A stretch of 64,000 nt of DNA. It comes from Myxococcales bacterium (GTDB lineage: Bacteria; Myxococcota_A; Polyangia; Polyangiales; Ga0077539). The notes below the pieces were generated by a model that saw nothing but the letters and a program-made list of their open reading frames with translations, ran no database searches and was not told where the DNA came from. Of this stretch, positions 34,917-44,191 are shown piece after piece (positions within the stretch are counted from its first letter, which is position 1; each line of letters begins with the position of its first letter). The position numbers and the translations under genes were made by a program. Location of the stretch: assembly GCA_013298625.1 (NCBI GenBank), contig JAAFIF010000004.1, forward strand, positions 132,589 through 196,588. The letters run 5' to 3'.

Positions 34917-35864
34917 TCACGGGATCGACGTTCGCATCTCTTGCGGCGCTTGCAGCGTGAGGTGCGCGACCTCGCCGGGGTTGCGCGCGCCGTCAGCGAG
35001 ACCGCGGCGCTCGCCCGAGGCGTAGTCTCCGTTGGTTCGGTACATGTCCCAGTTGATCGGGCGACGTCCTGCGGCGGCGAGGTGTCCGTCGAGCACGCCG
35101 TGGTTGAGGGCGAGGTTGGCGTTGGTGATCGCGGTCGCGCGATTGGCGTCGTACGTCGTCGCGTTTTGTTGAAAGGTGCGTCGCTCGTCGCCGTCCTCGA
35201 GCTGCGCCACCATCGTGTGAACCATGCTCGACACGCCCGCGACTCCTGCGCCCGCGATCGCGGCGCCGCCGACAGATCCGCTGGCGTGCCCCGTCGAGGC
35301 GGCTGTCGCGATGTGCGCTGTGGTGCCGAGGCCGAGGCCGACCGCGCCGCCGACCGTAGGATGCTGAGCGAAATGCACTGCGTGAGGGCCCTCGCTGATC
35401 ACGATGCCAACAGCCTCGACTGCGGGTCGATGCAAGCCGTGAGCGAGGGGCCCAGCCGCGACGCCGACGAGCGCTGTGCCTGTGTTGATGGCTCCGTCGC
35501 GAAAGGCCCGGTCGTGCTGTCGGTTGACGAGGTCTTGAAAACCGCTGCCGCTGCGGGGCGCCGGAATCTCGAGCTTCGGTCCTGGTCGCGTGGCGTCGGC
35601 CTGTCGCAGCAGCGCGTTGGCGTTGCTGCGGATCTCGGCGTGGCGCGCGGCGACCGCGGCCTGGCCGGGCGTCTGCGTGGTCCGTGGCGTCTGTACGATT
35701 TCGTCTCGCACGGTTCCGTGCGCTTCGCCCGAGCGCGCGCCCTGCGCTCCCCGCGTGTGCGCTGTGCCGCCGGTGCTTCGCGTGGCGCGCAGCGTGACGC
35801 CCTCGTCTTCAGTGAACTCGTTGCCCGATTGAATGCGCTGCTGTCCCGAGATGGGTCTCACCAT
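34917..35864 (-). CDS. Unknown protein with disordered N-terminus and hydrophobic centre
   Basis: Not recognised. The 315-residue product has a polar, probably disordered N-terminal third rich in Thr/Arg/Gly/Gln, two or three Gly/Ala-rich weakly hydrophobic segments (about 130-225: INTGTALVGVAAGPLAHGL, VGGAVGLGLGTTAHIATAA, VGGAAIAGAGVAGVSSMV), and a soluble C-terminal part ending NPGEVAHLTLQAP. There is no signal peptide. The layout recalls secreted effectors or toxin-like proteins with membrane-inserting segments, but no toxin domain is visible. A 37-codon frame follows it directly. Confidence 0.55.
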   Translation of the reverse strand: MVRPISGQQRIQSGNEFTEDEGVTLRATRSTGGTAHTRGAQGARSGEAHGTVRDEIVQTPRTTQTPGQAAVAARHAEIRSNANALLRQADATRPGPKLEIPAPRSGSGFQDLVNRQHDRAFRDGAINTGTALVGVAAGPLAHGLHRPAVEAVGIVISEGPHAVHFAQHPTVGGAVGLGLGTTAHIATAASTGHASGSVGGAAIAGAGVAGVSSMVHTMVAQLEDGDERRTFQQNATTYDANRATAITNANLALNHGVLDGHLAAAGRRPINWDMYRTNGDYASGERRGLADGARNPGEVAHLTLQAPQEMRTSIP

Positions 35865-35991
35865 GACAAACGACCTCCTGCGGCGACGCGGGCCCTTCGA
35901 CCGTTGGAGGGGTGCTGCGCGTCACGCGGGGGGCTCTATCCAGGGGCGCGATCGGACGTTGCGCGGCGACCCAGATTTTTCTTCGCGCCGC

Positions 35992-36795
35992 TCAGCGCAC
36001 GGTGAGCTCGATCGCGTTCGACGCAGCGCGACCCACGAAGAGCTCAGGGGGAGCGGCGACGTTGGAGGTCCCCATGCCCTGCGCCTGGGCGAAGCTGCAC
36101 ATGCGGTAGACTGCCCACAGTCGATAGCGGCCAGCGACGGGGATGACGCTGTCGGCGAGGTGGCTTGCCCATTGAGCGACGGGCGCGGCGCTCGCGGCGC
36201 GCGCGGGGATCGCGACGAGGTCTTGCGCTTGGAGTTGGTTGACCATCCCGCAGCGGCCGCCGACGAAGGAGCTGCGGTAGACGACGCCGGTCGAGAGGTC
36301 TTCGGCGTACAGGTCGACGAAGGGCTCGCGCGCGTGCTCGAACGAGCCGTCGTTGCTGCGGATGACCGTCGCTGCGCTCGCGGCGGTGTTGCGAAACGAG
36401 AGCTGCAAGCGCAGCGGCTCGTTGCGGCGTCGCGTCGCGGGGCCCGTGAGCTCTAGCTGGACCGCGCCGCTGGAGGTCGCGGGCGGCAGCGGGGCGCGTT
36501 GGGCGCGAAGAAACACGGTGGCGGTCGGGTAGGCGAAGTCTCGCTGCGCTCCTTGGGTGACGACGCGCGGCTGCAATCCGAGGGCGGTCGAGCGGTCGAC
36601 CTCGGGCTCGTCGCTCGCACACAGATTCAAGCCGCGCGGGCCTGCTGTGTTCGGCGCGCTCGGCGCGGCGGCGTCTGGGCCCGCACCTTGCGCGGCGAAC
36701 GCTGGCGCAGCGGGCTCGGGCGAGAGCTGCGGAGCGGGTCTGCGACACGCCGAGAGCTGCGCGGACAAGAGCACGAGAGCGGGGATCCATCGCAT
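35992..36795 (-). CDS. Lipoprotein of unknown function
   Basis: A 267-residue exported protein. The ATG at 36795 gives the signal peptide MRWIPALVLLSAQLSAC with lipobox Cys17, followed by a Pro/Ala-rich spacer. The mature domain (about 80-267) is beta-rich: VQLELTGPATRRRNEPLRLQ, FRNTAASAATVIRS, DLYAEDLSTGVVYRSSF, RYRLWAVYRM. This looks like an immunoglobulin-like fold with one internal Cys pair possible (Cys near 190 and 245). No enzyme motif was seen. Confidence 0.6.
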   Translation of the reverse strand: MRWIPALVLLSAQLSACRRPAPQLSPEPAAPAFAAQGAGPDAAAPSAPNTAGPRGLNLCASDEPEVDRSTALGLQPRVVTQGAQRDFAYPTATVFLRAQRAPLPPATSSGAVQLELTGPATRRRNEPLRLQLSFRNTAASAATVIRSNDGSFEHAREPFVDLYAEDLSTGVVYRSSFVGGRCGMVNQLQAQDLVAIPARAASAAPVAQWASHLADSVIPVAGRYRLWAVYRMCSFAQAQGMGTSNVAAPPELFVGRAASNAIELTVR

Positions 36796-36859
36796 CACCA
36801 GGGGGGGGACCTCCGCAGGACAACACACGAACAGCGGTGATCCTTGGGACGCTCGCGGG

Positions 36860-37336
36860 TCAGCGAAGCGCTGCGAGCGCCGCGAAGGTGCGCTCGAGCG
36901 TCTCGGCGTCGAGCGGCACGAGCCCCGCGTCTCGGACGGTGGACTCGACGGCGAGCGCTGCGTCGCGGGCGTTGCTGCTGGCGCGGATCTTCACGGTTCG
37001 CCCTAAGACGAGGCTCATTCCGGTGATGACGCTGCGGACGGCGGCGCCGACGAAGCCGGGGATCTCGATGACCGCGGAGATGGCTGCGACGCGCGGAGTG
37101 AGCTTGTGGCCGAGCGCGCGGAGCTGCTCTCGCGTGGGCTCGTCCGGGGGCGATGCGCCCTCGCCGACGCGAAGGTAGTAGGCAAACTTGCTGTTGCCGG
37201 GCGAGTGGCGCCGGACAAACGCCTCGAGCTGCGCGGCGATCTCGGGCGTCGGGCGCCCGCACACCGAGCCGATGAAGTGGCCGCCGACGGTGGCGACAGC
37301 GATGGCAGGGGCGATCAGTCGACGGTCATCGGTCAT
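36860..37336 (-). CDS. Small STAS-like protein of myxobacterial type
   Basis: A 158-residue soluble protein. The pattern VGGHFIGSVCGRPTPEIAAQ, then FAYYLRVGEGASPPDEPTREQL, IEIPGFVGAAVRSVITGM and ARDAALAVESTVRDAG resembles a small family seen in Myxococcota that is distantly STAS/SpoIIAA-like. No active residue is evident. The start at 37336 precedes the first conserved strand; the longer open frame upstream is antisense to other genes. It lies between a lipoprotein gene and an SRPBCC gene on the same strand. Confidence 0.5.
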   Translation of the reverse strand: MTDDRRLIAPAIAVATVGGHFIGSVCGRPTPEIAAQLEAFVRRHSPGNSKFAYYLRVGEGASPPDEPTREQLRALGHKLTPRVAAISAVIEIPGFVGAAVRSVITGMSLVLGRTVKIRASSNARDAALAVESTVRDAGLVPLDAETLERTFAALAALR

Positions 37337-37388
37337 CGGCTTCGAGGCCCTGAGTGTACACCGGCGCGGCGGCGCGCTGAGCGCTGGG

Positions 37389-37799
37389 TCAATCTGCGAT
37401 TTGAGCCTCGAAATACGCTTCCATCGGGGCGAGGTAGTACCGCGTCCAGCCGTCGCGAAACGCTGATCCCATCCCCTCGGGCAGCTCGGTGTGCACGAAC
37501 GTGACGAGCGTCCCGCCCTTGGCGGGCGCGAGGCGGATCTCGAGCCGCGAGTCCTGCGAACCATCGGGAAAGTCCGCCGCGCGCCACGCTTGCACGATGC
37601 GCGTCGGGCGATCGAACGCGAGGTGCGTCCCTTGGATGTAGCCGTCCCACGCGGTGAACTTCGCTCCGACCTCGGCGACGCTGGTGGCCTCGCTGCCCGT
37701 CATCGCGCTGTGCGTCGCGCCGTCGAGAAACGCGTCGAACACCGCTTCGACCGAGCCTGCGACGACGCCCGAGACCTCCAACGAGTCACCCTTGGACAT
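37389..37799 (-). CDS. SRPBCC/AHSA1-domain protein
   Basis: A 136-residue START/Bet v 1-like protein with the typical AHSA1 pattern: SGVVAGSVEAVFDAFLDGATHSAMTG, GAKFTAWDGYIQGTHLAFD, RIVQAWRAADFPDG, GGTLVTFVHTELPEG and FRDGWTRYYLAPMEAYFE. It probably binds a hydrophobic ligand or acts on a protein partner; the specific role is unknown. The ATG at 37799 gives the normal length. Divergent from the next gene. Confidence 0.82.
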   Translation of the reverse strand: MSKGDSLEVSGVVAGSVEAVFDAFLDGATHSAMTGSEATSVAEVGAKFTAWDGYIQGTHLAFDRPTRIVQAWRAADFPDGSQDSRLEIRLAPAKGGTLVTFVHTELPEGMGSAFRDGWTRYYLAPMEAYFEAQIAD

Positions 37800-37886
37800 G
37801 AGCACGACCTCCGTTGCGAGCGACGATACCGCACGATCGATCGGAGCCGGTCGGTTCAGCGCTGTTCTTGGTACGCTCGACGATCG

Positions 37887-38480
37887 ATGCGATCGCGACT
37901 GCAACGATATCTAGCGTCGCTGCCGCGCGGGCTCGCGAGCTTCGAAGGGCATCGCGCGAAGGGCTCGTTGGCGCGCGAGTCGCTGGCGCTGCGGCCGTTG
38001 AAGAACGTCGCCGCGCTGCCGCGAGAGCTCGCAGCGCATGTCGAGGCGTTGCCGTTGGCGTCGAGCTGGATCGCCGAGACGCACTACGTGGCGCTGTCGT
38101 TGGCGATCGCGGACGAGCACGGGCTCGACCGAGAGGGCTTTCGGCAGTTCTGGCGCGAGGTGATGCACAAGCTGACGGACGGGACGTACTCGGTCTTGCT
38201 CGGGATGGTGCACCCCGAGACCCTCTTGCGCGGGACCGCCGCGCGTTGGTCGCATTTTCACGAGGGGACGCGCGTGCGTTCGCAGCTCGAAGACGGGCGC
38301 TTCACGGTGCTCGTCGAGGCGCCGACAGGGCTCTTCGATGAGCTGATCTACGACGGCTACGAGGGCGTGTTGCAAGGGCTCATCGATCGGTCGCGCAAGC
38401 CGCAGGGGCGCGCCGAGCTGGGGGCGATCGAGCGCGAGGCTGGCATGACACGGGTGCGGTATCACCTCGGCGGATGGTGA
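37887..38480 (+). CDS. Unknown soluble protein, perhaps DUF2378-like
   Basis: A 197-residue cytoplasmic protein with a basic N-terminus and mixed alpha/beta structure (FRQFWREVMHKLTDGTYSVLLG, ARWSHFHEGTRVRSQLEDGRFTVLVEAP, YEGVLQGLIDRSRKP, MTRVRYHLGGW). The order of elements recalls the DUF2378/TIGR02265 proteins abundant in myxobacteria, but the match is not firm. Its stop overlaps the start of the first SGNH hydrolase by 7 nt, so it may belong to the same transcript. Confidence 0.55.
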   Translation: MRSRLQRYLASLPRGLASFEGHRAKGSLARESLALRPLKNVAALPRELAAHVEALPLASSWIAETHYVALSLAIADEHGLDREGFRQFWREVMHKLTDGTYSVLLGMVHPETLLRGTAARWSHFHEGTRVRSQLEDGRFTVLVEAPTGLFDELIYDGYEGVLQGLIDRSRKPQGRAELGAIEREAGMTRVRYHLGGW

Positions 38481-39892
38481 CCTTGGCCAACGCGGCTCCG
38501 CGCTCGGTGTGGGCGACGACGGCGCTCTTCGCGCTCGGCGCGGCGGCGGTGGTCGGCACGCGTCCAGGGGGTAGGAGCGCTGTGCGGGCGCTGTTGTTTC
38601 CGTCGCGGGCGAGCGTGTCTGCGCAGCGCGCCGCGGGGCCGCTGCGCGCGAGCGCGTCCGCGCAGAGCGTCGCGGAGCCGACGGCGACGCCAGCGCCGTT
38701 GCCGCAGCGATGGAGCGCGCGCGCGCCGACGGACCGCGCGGTGTTCGCGATCGAAGAGCGCGGCGCGGCGCGGGGGGACGCTGGAGACGCGAGCGAGCCG
38801 GCGTTGTTGCGGTCGTTCTTCGAGCGGCTCGCGTCGCTCGAGCGGGCCGAGCGCGCGATCGTCCGCGTGGCGCACATCGGCGACTCGATCGTAGCGGACG
38901 ACAAGATCACCCGACGGCTGCGGCAGCGGCTGCAGCAAGAGTTCGGCGACGCGGGGCTCGGCTGGCTGTACGCGCAGCGGCCGACGCGCTGGTATCACCC
39001 GCGGGGCGTGCGCTACGAAGCGAGCGGGTTCGCGCTGACGTCCGTGGTCGACGCGCGCTCGGAGGACGCGCGGTACGGTGCTGGCGCAGCGGCGTTCGAC
39101 GCGCGAACGAGCGGGGCGATCGCGACGGTGACGGTCCCGTCCGCGACGAGGGCGTCGGTGTACGCGCTGGCCGATCGAGCCGTGAGCGTGCGGTTCGACG
39201 GCGGGCCGTGGAGCGCGCTGGTCGACGGCGTGGCTTCGGCGCAGCTCACCGCGGGCGCACACACAATCAACATGCGTGCTGAATCACAGGGATCGAGGCT
39301 ATTGGGCTTGTCCGTCGAGAGCGGCGCTCGCGGCGTCATCGTGGACAACCTCGGGCTGGTAGGCTCCTCTGCGCGCTCGCTCTCGCACCAAGACCCCGCC
39401 CACTGGGAACAATCCCTTCGTTCGCTCTCGTTGGACCTCGCGGTGATCTCTCTCGGCACCAACGACAGCAGCCACGGCCCGATCTGGCCCGCGCAGCGCC
39501 CGCAGCTCGAAGAGGACCACGCGCGGCTGTACGCGCTCGCGAAGCGTGTGGCGGGCGCGTGTCTGGTGCTGCTTCCGCCGGACAGCGCCGAAGAGCGCGG
39601 CGGCCCGCTCGGGACGCGGGTCGCGTTGCCGGTGATCCTCGAGGCGCAGCGGCGCGCTGCCGAGCGCGCAGGCTGCGCCGTGTGGGACACGTGGCGATGG
39701 ATGGGCGGGCGCAACGCGATCGTGCGTTGGCGCTCGCTCGGGTTGGCGGACGGGGACTACACGCACTTGACCGACGCGGGCGCGGCGCGCATCGCAGACG
39801 CAGTGGCAGACGCGCTGCTCTCTGCGCGGGACGCCTTCGTCGCGCGCGCCGAGGCTGCGGGTGACGGCGGATCGAACGCGAGGGATCGATGA
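38474..39892 (+). CDS. Exported SGNH/GDSL hydrolase
   Basis: A 472-residue protein with an N-terminal signal-anchor (about 12-30), an Ala/Ser-rich spacer and an SGNH esterase domain. Block I is AHIGDSIVADD with nucleophile Ser138; block III is LGTNDS with the Asn of the oxyanion hole; the C-terminal GDYTHLTDAGA provides the Asp-x-x-His pair. A beta-rich insert lies between blocks I and III (about 180-310). It resembles the acetyl-esterase or acetyl-transfer partners of MBOAT systems (AlgJ/AlgX-like). It is the first of three coupled genes, the others being a second SGNH protein and an MBOAT. Confidence 0.82.
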   Translation: MVTLANAAPRSVWATTALFALGAAAVVGTRPGGRSAVRALLFPSRASVSAQRAAGPLRASASAQSVAEPTATPAPLPQRWSARAPTDRAVFAIEERGAARGDAGDASEPALLRSFFERLASLERAERAIVRVAHIGDSIVADDKITRRLRQRLQQEFGDAGLGWLYAQRPTRWYHPRGVRYEASGFALTSVVDARSEDARYGAGAAAFDARTSGAIATVTVPSATRASVYALADRAVSVRFDGGPWSALVDGVASAQLTAGAHTINMRAESQGSRLLGLSVESGARGVIVDNLGLVGSSARSLSHQDPAHWEQSLRSLSLDLAVISLGTNDSSHGPIWPAQRPQLEEDHARLYALAKRVAGACLVLLPPDSAEERGGPLGTRVALPVILEAQRRAAERAGCAVWDTWRWMGGRNAIVRWRSLGLADGDYTHLTDAGAARIADAVADALLSARDAFVARAEAAGDGGSNARDR

Positions 39893-41358
39893 GCGCGAAA
39901 ATCACCATGGTGGCCTTGAGCGTGGCGCTCGCGGGCTGCGCGGCGCGGCAGAGCGGCGGGGCGGGGCTCGAGGTCGGGCGCGCGGCGCCGTTCGGGCACG
40001 ACCGAGAGCCCGTGCGCTTCTCGCGGCCGGACGCAGCCGCACACGCATCATCCACGGACGTGGTGATGCTCGGCGACGACGCTGCGGCGAGCGACGAGCG
40101 CGCAGCGGCCACCGCAGAGCCGTACGCGCCCGAGCTGCGCGACCCGACGCGCGACGAGGCGACGGGCGAAGGGGCGAGCGGAGACGACCCTGCGGCGGGC
40201 GCGGTGGTGAACTTCGAGGACTCGACGCGGGCGATGGACGCTGTGTACGCGACGATCGCGGCGGTGGGGCGGCGCGCGCAGGGACAGCGGTTCACCGTGG
40301 TGCAGCTCGGGGATTCGCACACCGAGAGCGACGAGTTTTCTGGGCGATTGCGCAGGCGGATCGCGCAGCAGTGGGGCAGCGGCGGCAGGGGCTTCGTCTC
40401 GGTCGCCGGCGGGCAGCGCGACGTGCGGCGCACGGTGAGCGGGCCGTGGGTGATCGAGCGGGCGCCGCTGCGAGAGGCGACGGGGGCGTACGGGATGGGG
40501 CTCGCGCGCGCGACGGGGCGATCGCCGCGCGCGGTGCTGACGGTCGAGCCGTGCGCCCAGTGCGCGACGGCGAGCGTCTCGCGGTTCGAGCTGTTGTTTC
40601 GCAGGCAAGACGGCGGCGGCTCGCTCGAGTATCGGGTCGATCAGCAGCCGTGGCAGCGGGTGAGCACGCAGAGCGTCGCGGGGCAGAGCGCGGCGCAGAG
40701 CGTGCGCGTGAGCGTCGCGGACGGCGCGCACTCGTTCTCGGCGCGGCCCGCAGGAGACGGGCCCGTCGAGGTGTACGGCGTGGCGCTCGACCGAGAGAGC
40801 GGCGCGTCGCTCGAGAGCGCAGGGACGATCGGCGCGCAGGCGTCGCACTTGGAGGCCGCGGACTGGACGGTGCTCGGGCCGCAGCTCACGGCGAGGGCGC
40901 CGACGATGGTCGTGCTCTGGTACGGGACCAACGAGAGCGCGTCGAGTCGCTTGGATCCGGCGCGGTTCGAGCGCGCGCTCGGGGCGTTGGTGACGAGGGT
41001 GAGAGCGGCGGTTCCGACGGCGGTGGTGCTGCTGTTGGGGCCGCCGGACCTCGCGCTGCGAACGGCGGACGGGACGCGCGCGCAGCCCGCGCAATTGCCT
41101 CGCATGGTGGACGCCGCGCGACGAGCGGCGCGCTCGAGCGGCGCGGTCTTCTACGACCTGCTCGCCGCGATGGGCGGCGGCGGGACGATCCAGCGCTGGG
41201 TCGAACAAACCCCGCCCCTCGCGTGGCGCGACCACACGCACTACACGCCCGCGGGCTACAACGTCTTGGCCGACACGCTCTTCGACGCGCTCGTGCGCGG
41301 GCACGAGGCCTGGACGCGGCGCAGCGCGCGCACAACGACGGGGCGGAGCGCGCGGTGA
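39889..41358 (+). CDS. Second SGNH/GDSL hydrolase, lipoprotein
   Basis: A 489-residue lipoprotein with signal peptide ending ALAGC (Cys17), an Asp/Ala-rich spacer and a domain organised like its upstream neighbour: VQLGDSHTESDEF with Ser143, a beta-rich insert, LWYGTNES and DHTHYTPAGYNVLAD with the Asp/His pair. The two SGNH genes are clear paralogues in tandem. It overlaps the upstream gene by four bases (ATGA) and the MBOAT start by four (GTGA), so all three are translationally coupled. Probably periplasmic, receiving acetyl groups exported by the MBOAT protein. Confidence 0.82.
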   Translation: MSAKITMVALSVALAGCAARQSGGAGLEVGRAAPFGHDREPVRFSRPDAAAHASSTDVVMLGDDAAASDERAAATAEPYAPELRDPTRDEATGEGASGDDPAAGAVVNFEDSTRAMDAVYATIAAVGRRAQGQRFTVVQLGDSHTESDEFSGRLRRRIAQQWGSGGRGFVSVAGGQRDVRRTVSGPWVIERAPLREATGAYGMGLARATGRSPRAVLTVEPCAQCATASVSRFELLFRRQDGGGSLEYRVDQQPWQRVSTQSVAGQSAAQSVRVSVADGAHSFSARPAGDGPVEVYGVALDRESGASLESAGTIGAQASHLEAADWTVLGPQLTARAPTMVVLWYGTNESASSRLDPARFERALGALVTRVRAAVPTAVVLLLGPPDLALRTADGTRAQPAQLPRMVDAARRAARSSGAVFYDLLAAMGGGGTIQRWVEQTPPLAWRDHTHYTPAGYNVLADTLFDALVRGHEAWTRRSARTTTGRSAR

Positions 41359-43433
41359 GCTTCGCGAGCGCGGGGTTCGTCCCGTTTCTAGTGGCGGTGT
41401 TCTTTCTGTACGCGTCGATCGAGCAGCAGCGATCGACCTCGGTGATTCAGCGCTGGAGCTCGCTCGTCGCGAGCGCGCTGCTCACGTGGGCGCTCGCGGA
41501 CGCGCTGTGGCTGCTGGTGATCCCCGGCGCGCGCTTGCTCGACCCGATGGGCCTCGCGCTCGCGCCGTGGTCGCAGCACACGTTTTCAACGTACGCGCCG
41601 CTGATGGGCCCGCTCGCCTTCGCGCTCGGGTGGGCGTCGGCGCGACGGTGGGGAGCGATTTCGCAGGGGCAACGCGCGCGCGCGTGGGCCGCTGCCGGGG
41701 CGCTCGCCGCGCTGGGTGGAGCGGTGGTGTGGGCCGCTCGGGCCCATCGTCTCCCGTCGCTCTCCGCGGCGTTGAGCCCCTTCGGTCACCCGCTGTGGCT
41801 CTGCGGCTGGGGCGCGGTGCGGGGGCTCGCGGCGCGGGACGAAGACCCCGCAGCGCTGCGATTGGCCAGGCAAATCGCGCTCTTTCTAGTGAGCGCGGGG
41901 ATGTACCACTCGTGGGCGGTCACCACGCGCGGGGCCTATCAGTACCTGCTCGCGCTGATCCTCGGGACCGTGGTGCTCGACTACTTTCTGGCCCTCTGGA
42001 TCGGCGATCGAACCTCGCGTTCGCCCGCAGCGCGCCCGCCGTTCGCGCTGCTGATCGCCTCGCTGGTGGCCAACCTCGGGATCCTCGCGGTCTTCAAGTA
42101 CTGGGACTTCTTCGGGCGATCCGCGCAGTGGGCGGCGACCCACGCCGGGCTCTCTTGGACCTTCGTGCCCGCGGCGCTGCTGTTGCCCGCGGGGATCTCG
42201 TTTCACACGTTTCAGTCGCTCTCGTACACGGTGGACGTGTACCGCGCGAAGCTGCGCGCGACGCCGTCGCTGATCGAGTTCGCGACGTTTGTGCTGTTCT
42301 TTCCGCAGCTGGTGGCGGGGCCGATCGTGCGGGCCGAGGAGTTTCTGCGGCAGATCGCGGACCCGCCGCCCATTCGCGAGGCGCACGCCGCAGAAGGGAT
42401 GCTGCGCGTCCTGCGCGGGCTCGCGAAGAAGCTCGCGCTCGCCGACCCGCTCTCGGTCTACCTCGTCGACCGCGTGTTCGAGCGGCCCGGCGCGTTCTCG
42501 TCGCTCGAGAACCTCTTGGCCGTCTATGGCTACGCGTTTCAGATCTACTTGGACTTCAGCGCGTACAGCGACATCGCGATCGGCTCGGCGGCGCTGCTCG
42601 GCTTCACGCTCCCTGAGAACTTTCGGACGCCCTACCGCTCGTCGGACCTCGCGGCGTTCTGGCGGCGTTGGCACATCACCCTCTCGAGCTGGCTGCGGGA
42701 CTACCTGTACATCCCCTTGGGCGGCTCGCGGGGCAGCGACGCGCGCACGTACCGAAACCTCTTCATCACCATGCTGCTCGGAGGCCTGTGGCACGGCGCC
42801 AACTGGACCTTCATCGCCTGGGGAGCGCTGCACGGCGGCGGCCTCGCCATCACGCGCGCGATGCAGCGCGCGAGGGAGCGCTCGGGGCTCAGCCTCTCGC
42901 GCCTCGCCTCGGCGACGGGCGCGCTCGCGCTCGGAGGAGCGCTGATTCACACGGTGATCTCTGGGACCGTTCGCGCGATGGCCGCGCGCGCTGGCGTCGA
43001 CCCCGCGTGGCCAAACCTCCTGTTCGGGTGGCTCTACCTCGCGCCCGCGTGGGCCGCGCTCACGGTGTGGGCGGAGGCGCGCGCCGAGCGAGGCTCGCTC
43101 GTGGCCAAGGCGCTCGGGGCGCTGTTGACCTTTCACTACGTGTGCTTCGCGTGGGTGTTCTTCAGGGCCGAGAGCTTCGAGCGCGCGCGCGAGGTGCTCG
43201 CGGCCATCGCAGAGCGGACCCTCGATCACCCCAACGTCCCGCGGTGGTTCGTCGCGGCGCTGCTCGCGGCGGCGCTCTCTCACGTCGTGCCCGACCGCGC
43301 GTGGACGCTCGCCCGAGACCGCTTCGTGCGCGCGCACTACGCAGCGAAGGCGGCGCTGCTGGTGGCGGCGTTCGTGGCGCTGCGCTCGATCACGCTGCCC
43401 GCGTCGGTTCCGTTCATCTATTTTCAGTTCTGA
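41355..43433 (+). CDS. MBOAT-family membrane O-acyltransferase
   Basis: A 692-residue polytopic inner-membrane protein, longer than AlgI or DltB because of about 180 additional N-terminal residues with roughly four or five helices. Family motifs are ISFHTFQSLSYTVDVYR, LVAGPIVRAEEFL, FWRRWHITLSSWLRDYLYIPLGG (His440) and GLWHGANWTFIAWGALHG with the catalytic His480 and His493. These enzymes pass acetyl or other acyl groups across the membrane for O-acylation of polysaccharides. The GTG at 41355 is chosen for coupling to the upstream stop. The target polymer is not identifiable here. Confidence 0.9.
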   Translation: MSFASAGFVPFLVAVFFLYASIEQQRSTSVIQRWSSLVASALLTWALADALWLLVIPGARLLDPMGLALAPWSQHTFSTYAPLMGPLAFALGWASARRWGAISQGQRARAWAAAGALAALGGAVVWAARAHRLPSLSAALSPFGHPLWLCGWGAVRGLAARDEDPAALRLARQIALFLVSAGMYHSWAVTTRGAYQYLLALILGTVVLDYFLALWIGDRTSRSPAARPPFALLIASLVANLGILAVFKYWDFFGRSAQWAATHAGLSWTFVPAALLLPAGISFHTFQSLSYTVDVYRAKLRATPSLIEFATFVLFFPQLVAGPIVRAEEFLRQIADPPPIREAHAAEGMLRVLRGLAKKLALADPLSVYLVDRVFERPGAFSSLENLLAVYGYAFQIYLDFSAYSDIAIGSAALLGFTLPENFRTPYRSSDLAAFWRRWHITLSSWLRDYLYIPLGGSRGSDARTYRNLFITMLLGGLWHGANWTFIAWGALHGGGLAITRAMQRARERSGLSLSRLASATGALALGGALIHTVISGTVRAMAARAGVDPAWPNLLFGWLYLAPAWAALTVWAEARAERGSLVAKALGALLTFHYVCFAWVFFRAESFERAREVLAAIAERTLDHPNVPRWFVAALLAAALSHVVPDRAWTLARDRFVRAHYAAKAALLVAAFVALRSITLPASVPFIYFQF

Positions 43434-43489
43434 GCGGCGCGACCGCCAGAGGCGCGCCTCGCAGAGTTGCCGTACAGTTCGCCCTCGCG

Positions 43490-44191
43490 ATGGTGAAGAG
43501 CAAGAAGGGGACGCGCGTGGAGAAGTCCGCTGCCGTGGTGGTTCGAGCGAAGGGCGCCGTGGCCGCGAGCGACGACGACGCGCTGGTGGCCGAGGCGATG
43601 CGGCGCGCTCGCGAGGTGTACAGCGCGGGCGAAGCGCTGGTGCACGGGTACGGCGAGTGGCTGTTCGCCAACGTGTTCGCAGGGGACACCAAGAGCGTCC
43701 TCGACGCCGACGCCGCGCCGCCCGAGGCGTGGGGCGCGATCGTCGAGGCGTGCGGTTCGGCGAGGCTCCCGCTGAGCCGCGCGACGCTGTCCAACTCGCT
43801 GCGCGTAGCGGCGTGGGACAAGCGCCTCGCCGACGGCGCGTGGAGCGGGCTGTCGTACAGCAACAAAGTGGCGCTCTTGCCGCTCGATGATCCGAAGGCC
43901 ATGCGGGCTGCGGCGAGGCACGTGCTCGCGGCGTCGCTGACGGTGCGCGCGACCAACGAGTACGTGGCGAACCTGCGCGCGCCGGGCGAGAAGGCGACGA
44001 GGCTCACGCCGCAGCTCGCGCAGCGCAGGGTCACGCGCGTGGCGACGCCGTTCGAGGACGACGCGACGGTCTCGAAGCTCGCGACGCAGCTCGCGAAGCT
44101 CGATCGCGAGGACAAAGCCGCGGTCAAAGAGCGCGTCGAGCACACGATCAAGCAGCTCGAGCGGCTGCTGGCGGCGGTGAGCCGCGGGTGA
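43490..44191 (+). CDS. Unknown helical protein
   Basis: Not recognised. A 233-residue soluble, basic, highly helical protein starting with a Lys-rich tail (MVKSKKGTRVEKSAA). The centre has LPLSRATLSNSLRVAAWDKRL, GLSYSNKVALLPLDD and AARHVLAASLTVRATNEYVANLR, which could form a DNA-binding helical bundle, and the C-terminus looks like a coiled coil (about 185-230). It lies 56 nt after the MBOAT gene. Its stop codon is immediately followed by a 22-bp palindrome. Confidence 0.6.
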   Translation: MVKSKKGTRVEKSAAVVVRAKGAVAASDDDALVAEAMRRAREVYSAGEALVHGYGEWLFANVFAGDTKSVLDADAAPPEAWGAIVEACGSARLPLSRATLSNSLRVAAWDKRLADGAWSGLSYSNKVALLPLDDPKAMRAAARHVLAASLTVRATNEYVANLRAPGEKATRLTPQLAQRRVTRVATPFEDDATVSKLATQLAKLDREDKAAVKERVEHTIKQLERLLAAVSRG

